From the NCBI GenBank assembly GCA_934591635.1, contig CAKTPI010000016.1, positions 1 to 13,406 on the forward strand: a stretch of 13,406 nucleotides of DNA, read 5' to 3'. Below the pieces are notes generated by a model. That model did not search any database. It was not told where the DNA came from and was given only the letters and a program-made list of their open reading frames with translations. How positions within the stretch are numbered: position 1 is the first letter of the stretch; every line of letters starts with the position of its first letter. Both the position numbers and the translations under genes were made by a program. Positions 5,775 to 12,678 of the stretch are shown piece by piece. The stretch comes from an uncultured Oscillospiraceae bacterium (GTDB lineage Bacteria; Bacillota; Clostridia; Oscillospirales; Oscillospiraceae).

Positions 5775-6740
5775 TTATTTCAAATCCCGGACGATATCCT
5801 TGGCTACCCGGTAAATATCCTCCATAGTGCTCAGGGAGGAAATCTCATTTTTATAAAAGCTGCTGTTGGGAACACCCCGCAGATACCATGCAAAATGCTT
5901 CCGCGCCTGCAAGCATGCAATGTGCTCTCCCAAGTCCTGCTCGGCCAGCTGGAATTGCTCCACAGCCACCGCAACCCGCTCCTTCAGGGCTGGGCGCGGT
6001 GTGACAGGCACTCCTGCAAGCGTCTCGTTTATCTCCCGGAAAATCCATGGATCCCCGAAGGTGCTCCTGCCAATCATCAGGCCATCCGCACCGGTCCACT
6101 TTTGGCAGCGCCGGGCGGCTTCTCCTCCAGTGATATCGCCGTTGGCAATCACCGGGATGGTCAGCTGCTCCTTCACCTTGCGGATGGTGTCCCAGTCCGC
6201 AACGCCGGTGTAGAGCATGCTACGGGTACGGCCATGAACCGTGACCAGTGCTGCGCCGCAGTCCTCCATCCGCTTGGTAAAGTCCAGCACGTTGATGCTT
6301 CCCTTGTCCCACCCCAAGCGACATTTGACGGTGACCGGTACGTCCACCGCCCTTGTGACCGCTGTGACGATTTCCCCAGCCAGTTTGGGCGTTCGCATCA
6401 GGCCGCAGCCGTCCCCGGAATTGGCGATTTTGGGCATTGGACAGCCCATATTGATGTCAATAAAATCACAGCCAGAGATTTCCAGCGCCAGCCGTGCACC
6501 CTCTGCCATCACCTGGGGATCGTTGCCAAAAATCTGCGCGCCGCAAACGCTGCCTACGTTCTTCCGCAGGAGCTTGGCACTTTTCTTATCCCGATACACA
6601 AGGGCGCGGGAAGATACCATCTCCGTCACCGTAACCCCGGCGCCAAGCTTCGCACAAATAGTGCGAAACGCCCAGTCGGTCACGCCCGCCATAGGGGCAA
6701 GAAATACTGGATTTTCTATCTGAATGTTTCCAATTTGCAT
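5775..6740 (-). CDS. dusB: tRNA-dihydrouridine synthase, DusB/NifR3 type
   Basis: FMN- and NADPH-dependent cytoplasmic enzyme that reduces uridine to dihydrouridine in the tRNA D-loop. The 321 aa are of usual length, a TIM barrel (about 1-240) followed by the helical tRNA-binding domain. Visible motifs are LAPMAGVTD near the start, catalytic Cys100 in DINMGCPMPK, FMN and substrate residues K139 (VKCRLGW) and H169 (VHGRTR), and the phosphate-binding ANGD (199-202) and IGRS (223-226). The motif after the catalytic Cys reads SGDGCGLM, where NGDGSALM is more usual. The ATG at 6740 follows GAAAGAGAG. It is the last gene of the ttcA-nudix-small protein-dusB operon, 24 bp after the previous stop. 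I see no clear T-tailed terminator after it. Confidence 0.95.
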   Translation of the reverse strand: MQIGNIQIENPVFLAPMAGVTDWAFRTICAKLGAGVTVTEMVSSRALVYRDKKSAKLLRKNVGSVCGAQIFGNDPQVMAEGARLALEISGCDFIDINMGCPMPKIANSGDGCGLMRTPKLAGEIVTAVTRAVDVPVTVKCRLGWDKGSINVLDFTKRMEDCGAALVTVHGRTRSMLYTGVADWDTIRKVKEQLTIPVIANGDITGGEAARRCQKWTGADGLMIGRSTFGDPWIFREINETLAGVPVTPRPALKERVAVAVEQFQLAEQDLGEHIACLQARKHFAWYLRGVPNSSFYKNEISSLSTMEDIYRVAKDIVRDLK

Positions 6741-6764
6741 GGTTTTCTCTCTTTCAAATCTGTT

Positions 6765-7025
6765 TTACAGCAGTGCCGTTACCAGCCAGACGAGGCCAGT
6801 CAGCCCTGCCCCTACGGCAGCCCAAAACGCACCATAATAGCAAAGCCTGCGTTTTTTCGGCATACGGTTTCCCATGCGGATTGACTGTTCTGCCTCTTTC
6901 AGCAATGCTTCATCTGTAATGCCCTCTTGAGTGGCATCCTCTTTGAGAATAAAAATTGCCTGTTCAAAAAGCTTTGGTTCGGGAGCGTGGACAACAATGA
7001 CCTGCCTAGAAATCCCTTTTACCAT
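6765..7025 (-). CDS. small protein with C-terminal membrane anchor, unknown function
   Basis: An 86-aa protein. The N-terminal half is soluble and resembles small clostridial proteins beginning MVKG-SR-VIVV, with PEPKLFEQAIFILKED. A basic stretch (MPKKRR, about residues 54-59) precedes one hydrophobic segment, YGAFWAAVGAGLTGLVWLV, ending at the C-terminus, so it is probably tail-anchored with the N-terminus in the cytoplasm. AGGAGG stands 8 nt before the ATG and supports the start. It lies 49 bp after the Nudix gene and 24 bp before dusB in the same direction, so it is co-transcribed. No catalytic motif is visible and the function is unknown. Confidence 0.75.
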   Translation of the reverse strand: MVKGISRQVIVVHAPEPKLFEQAIFILKEDATQEGITDEALLKEAEQSIRMGNRMPKKRRLCYYGAFWAAVGAGLTGLVWLVTALL

Positions 7026-7074
7026 TATTTCGGCCTCCTTTTTCCGAAAAAAGGATATCCGAAAAAAAGGAGAA

Positions 7075-7536
7075 TTATTCCTGTCCGAGGCGCTTTCGTT
7101 CCCAGATTTTCAGTGGAATCACAATAGGCGGCGAAAGCTGCTCCGGCAGCTGGCCCGGTGCAAAGAAGCGGAGGGCTTCGGACTCCTCCTCCTGGCAGGA
7201 GAGCTGACCGGAATAGTCCCGGCAGAGGAATACCACGTCAATGTTGGACACCTCATCCCCGTTGGGATAGATGTAATGCAGCTCCGGACCGGAGAAAACG
7301 CCAAACAGCTCCAGCCGATTTGCTGTCAAGCCGGTTTCCTCCAGCAGCTCCCGTGCCGCAGCGTCCTCCACCCGCTCATCCAGCTCCGTCGAGCCACCGG
7401 GATAGCCCCAGCAGTGATTATCCGTCCGCTTTTGCAGCAGCACCCTGCCCTGCTCGTCCTCCACAATCACGCTGGCACCCACTTGCAGCAGCGTCCGGTG
7501 GCCAACGATTTTGCGCAAATCCATAATATATCCCAT
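7075..7536 (-). CDS. Nudix hydrolase
   Basis: A 153-aa enzyme predicted to cleave nucleoside-diphosphate-linked substrates in the cytoplasm. It has a complete Nudix box (GX5EX7REUXEEXGU) at residues 48-70, GSTELDE...ARELLEETGL, within a single small domain. The start at 7536 (MGYIMDLRK) is fixed by AGGAGG 6 nt upstream, which lies inside the last codons of the TtcA-like gene. The two genes are separated by one base, so translation is probably coupled. An upstream in-frame codon would overlap the neighbour by about 80 bases without a ribosome site. The substrate cannot be told from sequence. Sitting between tRNA modification genes, it may sanitise nucleotides or be a passenger. Confidence 0.9.
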   Translation of the reverse strand: MGYIMDLRKIVGHRTLLQVGASVIVEDEQGRVLLQKRTDNHCWGYPGGSTELDERVEDAAARELLEETGLTANRLELFGVFSGPELHYIYPNGDEVSNIDVVFLCRDYSGQLSCQEEESEALRFFAPGQLPEQLSPPIVIPLKIWERKRLGQE

Positions 7537-7537
7537 T

Positions 7538-8281
7538 TTAATCCTCCTCGTCTTTCCGCCGCCTGCGGTGTTCCTGGGGCTCCCAGGCCGCCAGGGGGTA
7601 ACGCTGCATGGCACCGAAAATTCGTTCCTTCAAGTCGGGGTATTTCCCCACCAGATCAAACAGCAATTTCTTTACTTCTTCCCGCTTGGTGTGCTTATCC
7701 ACCGGGCAGCGGTTGGCGAGAATGGGCAAACCCTGCTGTTGAGCAAAATGATCTACCGTTTTTTCGTGGATGTACAGCATGGGGCGAATCTGAATCACGC
7801 CGGTACGGTCAAGCTTTGTCACCGGCTGGAAGCAGCTGATTCTTCCCTCGAATATCAGCGACATCAAGAAAGTCTCCACCGCGTCATCATAATGATGCCC
7901 CAGGGCCAGTTTGTTATAGCCCTGGTCAAGCAGCGCCTGATTCAGTGCGCCCCGGCGCATTTTGGAGCACATGGAGCAGGGATTCTTCTCCTTTCGATAA
8001 TCAAATATAATGGGACCGATTTCCGTTTTTACGACGGTGTAAGGAACATCCAGCTTCCGGCAAAGCTCATAAATTTCACTATAGTCCATGCCAAGCCCCA
8101 TATCAATGGTAATCGCACCAAGTTCAAAGGGCTTATTATAATAGCTTCGGAGGCCCGCCAAGAGCGTCAGCAGAACCAGGGAATCCTTGCCGCCGGACAC
8201 ACCAACCGCAATCCGGTCACCCTCCTCAATCATTTTATAGTCCTCCACGCACAGGCGAACCAGTCCCATAAGCTTTTGCAT
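7538..8281 (-). CDS. TtcA-family tRNA thiolation enzyme (PP-loop ATPase)
   Basis: A 247-aa N-type ATP pyrophosphatase related to TtcA, which makes 2-thiocytidine in tRNA through an Fe-S cluster. The PP-loop SGGKDS is at residues 29-34. The CSMC pair (C102, C105) and a third cysteine in NRCP (C192) match the cluster ligands of TtcA. GHHYDDAVETFLMSL (about 128-142) and FEGR are further family motifs. It differs from TilS by lacking the extra C-terminal tRNA domains and by having these cysteines. The C-terminus is very charged (EHRRRRKDEED) and its last codons carry the ribosome site of the next gene. The start at 8281 follows GGGAGG. It is the first gene of the operon and divergent from rplM. 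The exact thiolated base is inferred, since the family has subtypes. Confidence 0.85.
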   Translation of the reverse strand: MQKLMGLVRLCVEDYKMIEEGDRIAVGVSGGKDSLVLLTLLAGLRSYYNKPFELGAITIDMGLGMDYSEIYELCRKLDVPYTVVKTEIGPIIFDYRKEKNPCSMCSKMRRGALNQALLDQGYNKLALGHHYDDAVETFLMSLIFEGRISCFQPVTKLDRTGVIQIRPMLYIHEKTVDHFAQQQGLPILANRCPVDKHTKREEVKKLLFDLVGKYPDLKERIFGAMQRYPLAAWEPQEHRRRRKDEED

Positions 8282-8319
8282 TATATGGTTTCCTCCCGAA
8301 ATAAAGAAAAATGCAAAGT

Positions 8320-8350
8320 GAGAATCAAAGAGAATTCAAGAGAATTTGTG
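8320..8350. repeat. three tandem 10-bp repeats between divergent promoters
   Basis: AGAATCAAAG, AGAATTCAAG and AGAATTTGTG stand head to tail (8321-8350), preceded by G. The AGAAT core recurs every 10 bp, one DNA turn. They lie in the intergenic region between the TtcA-like gene and rplM, about 50 bp upstream of the rplM -35 and in the leader or promoter region of the leftward operon. They may be a protein-binding or bent-DNA element. Confidence 0.5.
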
Positions 8351-8399
8351 AGCATTTAAAAGATTATTGCATGCTGCACAAATTTCTCCAAAAATTCTG

Positions 8400-8428
8400 T
8401 TGACAATCAAAATCGGATATGGTATAAA
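8400..8428 (+). promoter_or_regulatory. strong promoter of rplM-rpsI
   Basis: Perfect -35 TTGACA (8400-8405), an optimal 17-bp spacer and TATAAA (8423-8428), matching the -10 at 5/6. It is the strongest-looking promoter of the window, as expected for ribosomal protein genes. The start would be near 8435, leaving a leader of about 70 nt. Confidence 0.8.
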
Positions 8429-8435
8429 ATCCTAG

Positions 8436-8497
8436 TGTTTGCAAGATATTGTACTGCAAATGCCCCAAATTGTCAAAATATTTTACCTAATTGGAGG
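8436..8497 (+). promoter_or_regulatory. candidate structured leader of rplM
   Basis: The leader begins with a hairpin, TTTGCA...TGCAAA (6 bp, 11-nt loop), at its 5' end. Further on, CCCCAAATT can pair with AATTGGAGG, which includes the ribosome site of rplM, with one bulge or mismatch. This would allow translation feedback by L13, as is known for L13 leaders in Firmicutes. I cannot match it to the known family consensus, so the assignment is tentative. Confidence 0.3.
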
Positions 8498-8504
8498 AAC
8501 GCAT

Positions 8505-8936
8505 ATGTCCACTACCCTCGCTAAGAAGGAGACCCTGGAGCGCAAGTGGTATGTCATCGATGCAGCCGGCAAGCCCCTGGGCCGTACCGCTGTGATCGCT
8601 GCCAACCTGCTGCGCGGTAAGCACAAGGTCGATTTTACTCCCAATGTTGACTGCGGCGACAATGTCATCATCATCAACACCGACAAGGCTGTTCTGACCG
8701 GCAAGAAGCCCGAGCAGAAGGTCTACTACCGTGTCTCCGGCTGGATCGGCGGCCTGAAGGAGACCAAGGCCCGCACCATGATGGAGAACCGCTCCGATTA
8801 CGCCATGGAGCTGGCTGTCAAGGGTATGCTGCCCAAGAACACCCTGGGCCGCAGCTGCATGACCCGTCTGCACCTGTACAAGGGCGCTGAGCATCCTCAT
8901 GCTGCCCAGAAGCCCGAAGCCTGGACTTTGGACTAA
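8505..8936 (+). CDS. rplM: 50S ribosomal protein L13
   Basis: Structural protein of the large ribosomal subunit, an early assembly protein binding 23S rRNA. The 143 aa are of standard length. Family features are the N-terminal RKWYVIDAAGKPLGRTA, HKVDFTPNVDCGDNVIIIN, and the C-terminal AVKGMLPKNTLGR with HLYKGAEHPH. The ATG at 8505 follows GGAGG with the right spacing; an upstream in-frame ATG at 8439 lies at the transcription start and is ignored. It is the first gene of the conserved rplM-rpsI pair, 16 bp before rpsI. The same TTGGAGG ribosome site precedes both genes, and codon use is strongly biased (CTG, GCC, AAG), as in highly expressed genes. Confidence 0.98.
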   Translation: MSTTLAKKETLERKWYVIDAAGKPLGRTAVIAANLLRGKHKVDFTPNVDCGDNVIIINTDKAVLTGKKPEQKVYYRVSGWIGGLKETKARTMMENRSDYAMELAVKGMLPKNTLGRSCMTRLHLYKGAEHPHAAQKPEAWTLD

Positions 8937-8952
8937 TTGGAGGTAACATACT

Positions 8953-9357
8953 ATGTACGAGAGCAAGAAAAAGTATTTTTACGGCACCGGCCGTCGTAAG
9001 TCCAGCATCGCCCGCGTTCGCGTTTATGAGAATGGCACCGGCGCAATTACCATTAATGGCCGGGATATTGATGATTACTTCGGTCTGGAGACCCTGAAGC
9101 TGGTTGTCCGTCAGCCTCTGGCTACCACCGAGTTGCTGGGCAAGGTTGACATTGTTGTCTCCGTTGCAGGCGGCGGTGTTTCCGGTCAGGCCGGCGCTAT
9201 CCGTCACGGCATTGCCCGTGCTCTGGTGACCCTGAACCCCGAGTACCGTCCCGCTCTGAAGGCTGCAGGTTTCATGACCCGCGACCCCAGAATGAAGGAA
9301 AGAAAGAAGTACGGCTTGAAGGCCGCCCGTCGGGCTCCTCAGTTCAGCAAGCGCTGA
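8953..9357 (+). CDS. rpsI: 30S ribosomal protein S9
   Basis: Structural protein of the small ribosomal subunit whose C-terminal tail reaches the P-site tRNA. The 134 aa are close to the usual 130. The N-terminal [32 protein letters not shown] in the middle and the basic end [10 protein letters not shown] are diagnostic; the final Lys-Arg that contacts tRNA is intact. The ATG at 8953 follows TTGGAGG. It is co-transcribed with rplM from the promoter at 8400-8428 and closed by a strong terminator at 9385. Confidence 0.98.
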   Translation: MYESKKKYFYGTGRRKSSIARVRVYENGTGAITINGRDIDDYFGLETLKLVVRQPLATTELLGKVDIVVSVAGGGVSGQAGAIRHGIARALVTLNPEYRPALKAAGFMTRDPRMKERKKYGLKAARRAPQFSKR

Positions 9358-9384
9358 TACGCCGTATTCTTCAATTGCACAACG

Positions 9385-9420
9385 ATTCCCCGGAGCTTCG
9401 GTTCCGGGGAATTTTCTATT
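9385..9420 (+). terminator. terminator of rplM-rpsI with UUCG tetraloop
   Basis: ATTCCCCGGA pairs with TCCGGGGAAT, extended by a G-T and a C-G pair, around the very stable C(TTCG)G tetraloop, 27 bases after the rpsI stop. TTTTCTATTTTTTT follows. It is a textbook strong rho-independent terminator. Confidence 0.95.
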
Positions 9421-9483
9421 TTTTTGCACAGTTGTCAGAATAGACCGATGCCTATTCCGCCTCATTTCTCCCTGCAAATGATT

Positions 9484-10002
9484 TTAATCCAGCAACCCCT
9501 CTGCCATCATCAGTTCCAGCACCCTGGCTTCCCGCTCGAACATTTCCGGGCTATAGGGGGTCTGCCCAACATTGCGGTTCTTCTGGATTACTTGCTCCGG
9601 TGTGACATATTCCAGCGCATAGGCCTCATCTGCCTCGTATGTATCCAGCTTCTGCGGAACTGTATCCGCGCTTACATCGCAGAAATAATAGAAGTTGTCC
9701 TGCACAAAGCATTCGGTCGAATCCGCATCGCTTCTCTGAATCCGATGGACATATCCATATTCCCGGATGGTTTCCGGGACGATCACCAGCCCCGCCTCCT
9801 CACTGGTTTCCCGAATGAGGGCGTCCACCGGGGTCTCCCCCGGTTCAATACCGCCGCCCGGGAATTTATAATAGTCATATTTGATGCTGTGTACCATAGC
9901 AACCAAACGTCCCCTGCAGATAATGCTCCTGGAAGAATTCCGGACAAAGCGGTGCGTACAGGCACCATAATCCTTTTTGTCCATTTCAAACAGTAATCGC
10001 AT
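9484..10002 (-). CDS. Nudix hydrolase (second, unrelated to the operon copy)
   Basis: A 172-aa cytoplasmic hydrolase with a Nudix box at residues 50-72, GGIEPGE...IRETSEEAGL, which matches the consensus except for Thr at one aliphatic position. Other features are the N-terminal strands SRSIICRGRLVAMVHS, YYKFPGG before the box, and a C-terminal helix rich in Glu and Leu. The ATG at 10002 was chosen because AGGAGG lies 4 nt upstream, slightly close. It stands alone behind its own promoter and faces the ABC exporter gene across 277 bp. The substrate is not predictable. It shares little beyond the box with the Nudix protein at 7075-7536. Confidence 0.9.
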   Translation of the reverse strand: MRLLFEMDKKDYGACTHRFVRNSSRSIICRGRLVAMVHSIKYDYYKFPGGGIEPGETPVDALIRETSEEAGLVIVPETIREYGYVHRIQRSDADSTECFVQDNFYYFCDVSADTVPQKLDTYEADEAYALEYVTPEQVIQKNRNVGQTPYSPEMFEREARVLELMMAEGLLD

Positions 10003-10033
10003 ATTGCCTCCTGCCAATCTTTATTTTTGCTCA

Positions 10034-10062
10034 ATTGTATCACACGGAACTGTCTATTTCAA
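10034..10062 (-). promoter_or_regulatory. promoter of the second Nudix gene
   Basis: On the minus strand TTGAAA (10057-10062), a 17-bp spacer and TACAAT (10034-10039), with TG one base upstream of the -10. Both elements match 5/6. The start of transcription would be near 10027, about 25 nt before the ATG. Confidence 0.65.
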
Positions 10063-10132
10063 CGAAAAAACGGAACAGCAAAAATGTTTGTTTTCAATAA
10101 GTGCTGTTTTTTTCATATTTCTCTTGATAAAA

Positions 10133-10144
10133 AACGAATTCGTT
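10133..10144. repeat. 12-bp perfect palindrome between divergent genes
   Basis: AACGAATTCGTT is a perfect palindrome in the AT-rich stretch between the Nudix and ABC exporter promoters, about 70 bp upstream of the exporter -35. It could be an operator for an unidentified regulator. Chance cannot be excluded in such AT-rich DNA. Confidence 0.3.
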
Positions 10145-10213
10145 GTCTCACATCATTTATTATTGCAACATTTCATTTGAACATCTTAATTATTAATTTA
10201 TCATAAATATTCA

Positions 10214-10242
10214 TTGACATTTATTGGATGGGGTGATAGTCT
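10214..10242 (+). promoter_or_regulatory. promoter of the ABC exporter gene
   Basis: Perfect -35 TTGACA (10214-10219), a 17-bp spacer and the weak -10 TAGTCT (10237-10242), helped by TG one base upstream. A start near 10249 leaves a leader of about 30 nt before the TTG start codon at 10280 and rules out the in-frame GTG at 10244 as the start for this transcript. Confidence 0.5.
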
Positions 10243-10279
10243 AGTGAGCAGTGTTACAGATAAGAAAGGAGGCATCACA

Positions 10280-11905
10280 TTGACGCTGCTTACCCGTTAC
10301 TTTCGGGAAGCAATTCATCGCTTCCCGAAGGCTTTTTTTGCTGCCATGGGGATGACTGCCCTATTGACGCTGACGGATACCGTAATTCCCTGGGGCATGC
10401 GTGCCTTTCTGGACAAGGTGATCGCGGAACAGGATTACTGTATCCTATGGGCCGGATGTGCTGCATTTGCAGTCTTTCTGCTGATTCAAATCCTTTTGAA
10501 TATTCAGCGTTCCGCAGCTTTGGACCGGTTTGGCGGACAATACATCGCAGATCTGACACTGACTGTTGAGTCTGCCATGACCCACACAGCGTATTCCGAA
10601 ATTGAGAAAATGCAGCCCCAAGTGATCCGCAATATTCTTTACACGGACGTTATGAACGTTTTCCGAGGCATCGGACATTTCATTCCCTCCATGATTGGCG
10701 CTGTCATGGTGCTGCTCGCCTCTCTGGTACTTGGTTTTTTCTATGACGTGTGGCTGGCGGCATATATTTGTATTGCTATTAGCCTTGGCTTGCTGCTCTC
10801 CTGGGCCAGCAGGAAAATTCTGGCTAAGGTTGCCGGGCAAACCAACGGGAAACTTAAGATTCACGATGCCTGGTGTACGCAGTTTGTTGAAATGCTTCCT
10901 TTGATCCAAACCCATAACGTGCTGAGCTACTACCAGCAGAAAACCGAAGAAAATCTCTCCTCCTTTATCACAACCGCAATCAAAGAGGACAAGAAGATTT
11001 ACTTCTGGACAGGGCTTGTCAGTGGGTATCACTCCCTGTTTTCCATTGTTCTGTCCTCCCTGCTGGCAATTCCTGCGGCAAACGGAAAAATCTCTAACCT
11101 TGTCTTCTTTACCATGCTGGCAAACCTTGCCATGCAGCAGGCTCAGACGCTGGAATCTCTCTTTCAGCAGTGCGTCCGCATGTATCCCAGCTTTTGCCAT
11201 GTAGAATCTCTGCGGCAGCTGCCCCGGCGGCGGGGAAATGTCGAGCTGGACACCATCCTCACATTGGATTTTGAGAACGTCTCCTTTGCTTATCCCAATG
11301 GCGTGGAGGCTCTGCACAATGTGAATTGTCACATACGCTCCGGCGATGTCGTTCAACTCAGCGGCAGCAACGGGAGCGGGAAATCCACCTTTATCAAGCT
11401 CATTACCGATCTCTATCGCCCCACCCAGGGAAAACTCCGGTTCAATACTCAACCTGCTGACTGTTTCTCCCAGCCGCCCCGCAATCGGCAGATTCTATAC
11501 ATCAATCAGGATGAGAAGCTGTTAAATGAAACCTTCCTCAATTACCTGTCCAACATCACCGGTCATACCATCTCACAAGAAGAATATCGCCAATTGATTA
11601 ACCAATTGGGGCTTCCGGACGATGACCGGGAAATCTTCGAAAACGGAGGCTCCCTCTCTGTTGGGCAGCGCAAAAAGCTGCTGATCCTCGAAATGCTGCT
11701 GCGGCAGAATGAGGCATCTGTCATTATCCTGGATGAAGTCACAGCCGGACTGGATACCGAAACCACAACCTTTTTCTATCAGGCTGTGAAGCAGATTGCA
11801 AAGCAAGGGAATAAAATCATCATTCTGGTAGACCACACGCTGGATGATACCGCACTTGTAAATAAACATTTTGAATTTATCCAAGGATTTTGTGAATGCA
11901 AATAA
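10280..11905 (+). CDS. exporter-type ABC transporter, fused membrane and ATPase domains
   Basis: A 541-aa half-transporter expected to work as a homodimer in the cytoplasmic membrane. Residues about 1-310 form the transmembrane domain (hydrophobic segments include AAFAVFLLIQILLNI, MIGAVMVLLASLVLGFF and YICIAISLGLLLSW). Residues about 330-541 form the ATPase: Walker A GSNGSGKST (362-370), signature LSVGQ (459-463, usual form LSGGQ), Walker B VIILDE (481-486) and switch His519. There is no C39 peptidase domain. The TTG start at 10280 is preceded by AAAGGAGG (7-nt gap); a GTG at 10244 is the alternative. The fold resembles peptide and lipid exporters of the MsbA/lantibiotic type, but no precursor peptide or partner half is adjacent, so the substrate is unknown. 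Confidence 0.88.
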   Translation: MTLLTRYFREAIHRFPKAFFAAMGMTALLTLTDTVIPWGMRAFLDKVIAEQDYCILWAGCAAFAVFLLIQILLNIQRSAALDRFGGQYIADLTLTVESAMTHTAYSEIEKMQPQVIRNILYTDVMNVFRGIGHFIPSMIGAVMVLLASLVLGFFYDVWLAAYICIAISLGLLLSWASRKILAKVAGQTNGKLKIHDAWCTQFVEMLPLIQTHNVLSYYQQKTEENLSSFITTAIKEDKKIYFWTGLVSGYHSLFSIVLSSLLAIPAANGKISNLVFFTMLANLAMQQAQTLESLFQQCVRMYPSFCHVESLRQLPRRRGNVELDTILTLDFENVSFAYPNGVEALHNVNCHIRSGDVVQLSGSNGSGKSTFIKLITDLYRPTQGKLRFNTQPADCFSQPPRNRQILYINQDEKLLNETFLNYLSNITGHTISQEEYRQLINQLGLPDDDREIFENGGSLSVGQRKKLLILEMLLRQNEASVIILDEVTAGLDTETTTFFYQAVKQIAKQGNKIIILVDHTLDDTALVNKHFEFIQGFCECK

Positions 11906-12072
11906 TCAGCAGATCTTTCGTAACCGCATTATAAACGGAGTGGGTTAAATCGCCCTGGCCTCTCTCGCCAAACCATAAATGCAAAAGAGCCTTTATAATT
12001 TCTCATGTGCTAGATTACTTGCTGGCGCACGGAGAAAAAGGCGCGATTTCAATCACTTTCTGTCACGAAAAA

Positions 12073-12120
12073 CGGGAGTACAGCTTTTCGGTTCGTCCGA
12101 TTGGCTGTACTCCCGCTTTT
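12073..12120. terminator. bidirectional hairpin terminator
   Basis: CGGGAGTACAGC and GCTGTACTCCCG form a perfect 12-bp stem with a 19-nt loop that holds a small CGG/CCG stem. CTTTTACTC follows on the plus strand and TTTTTCGTG on the minus strand. It lies about 170 bases after the exporter stop and is the first plausible terminator for it. Confidence 0.75.
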
Positions 12121-12338
12121 ACTCTTCATTACTAAGGATACCGGCAAATACTGTTCCAGGCAGCGCCTTAACTTTTGCCATTCAATATCCCCCTCATGCA
12201 TTGTATACCTCACGATGCACCAGAGGAATGCTGCTATATGTGTACCATCTACATTTTATAATTTCTCCTATGCTTTGGAGGTGAAATATAATTTTAGCAT
12301 TTTGGCGTGAATTGCAAATATAATGGCGCGCTGTGTTC

Positions 12339-12367
12339 TTCAAAATCTCATTTAATTTCGTTATGAT
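12339..12367 (+). promoter_or_regulatory. promoter of the truncated SDR gene
   Basis: TTCAAA (12339-12344), a 17-bp spacer and TATGAT (12362-12367) match sigma-A elements 4/6 and 5/6, about 35 bp before the ATG at 12403. The promoter being intact suggests that the gene was functional until its 3' part was lost. Confidence 0.5.
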
Positions 12368-12402
12368 GATACCATCAAAATTGAATTTGAAGGTCATCAG
12401 TT

Positions 12403-12678
12403 ATGAAATCAGTTACGAAAAAAGTAGCATTGGTCACGGGTGCATCCAGCGGCATCGGGAAGATGGTCGCGCAGGAATTAAAAGTGGCAGGGTTTCAGGT
12501 TTATGCCGCTGCGCGGCGCGTGGATCACATGGCAGATTTGAAAACCGAGGGCATTACGCCTGTTTCCCTTGATCTGACAGTGGACGATTCCATTCGTGCC
12601 TGCGTGGATGAAGTGTTGGACAGCGCCGGACACATTGATGTACTGGTCAACGATGCCGGGTATGGCTCTTATCCCTGA
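12403..12678 (+). pseudogene. short-chain dehydrogenase/reductase, 3' end missing
   Basis: The first 91 residues of a classical SDR (family length about 250-280 aa): NAD(P)-binding TGASSGIG at 12-19, an arginine pair after the second strand (AARRV), SLDLTVDD at about 55-62 and DVLVNDAGYGSY at 79-90. The usual NNAG reads NDAG. The frame stays family-like up to GYGSY and then ends at once in Pro and stop, so the catalytic Ser, Tyr-x3-Lys and the whole second half are absent. The product cannot be active. The break coincides with the end of the oppositely oriented FtsX-like gene, with which it overlaps by 10 bases. Promoter and start (GAAGG before ATG) are intact. Causes could be deletion, insertion of foreign DNA or an assembly join. 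Confidence 0.8.

Larger units (their letters stand above)
11906..12402. other. gene-poor intergenic stretch
   Basis: About 500 bases between the exporter and the truncated dehydrogenase hold no convincing gene. A frame at 11979-12284 (plus strand, 101 codons) lacks a ribosome site, crosses the hairpin at 12073-12115 and has an unlikely composition. The 13-mer TTTATAATTTCTC occurs twice (near 11994 and 12256). The base composition changes from GC-moderate to AT-rich across it, which may mark old gene loss or an island border. Confidence 0.5.

Noticed and set aside
5895..6884. Plus-strand frame of 329 codons opposite dusB
   Set aside because: dusB is unmistakable on the other strand. This frame has shadow-like composition and no start signals.
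7026..7072. CCGAAAAAAGG-type short repeats and a CCTTTTT/AAAAAAGG hairpin before the small anchored protein
   Set aside because: These are A/T homopolymer runs around the ribosome site. The pairing is weak and two imperfect copies are not enough to call a repeat element.
10074..10113. AACAGC...GCTGTT followed by a T-run as a terminator in the Nudix/exporter intergenic region
   Set aside because: The stem is only 6 bp with a 23-nt AT-rich loop, and both neighbouring genes read away from it, so nothing needs terminating there.
10445..11452. Minus-strand frame of 335 codons within the ABC exporter gene
   Set aside because: The exporter motifs (Walker A and B, signature) lie on the plus strand. 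The antisense frame has no family features.
11979..12284. Possible 101-codon gene after the exporter
   Set aside because: There is no ribosome site, it runs through a strong terminator hairpin, and the protein shows no recognisable pattern.
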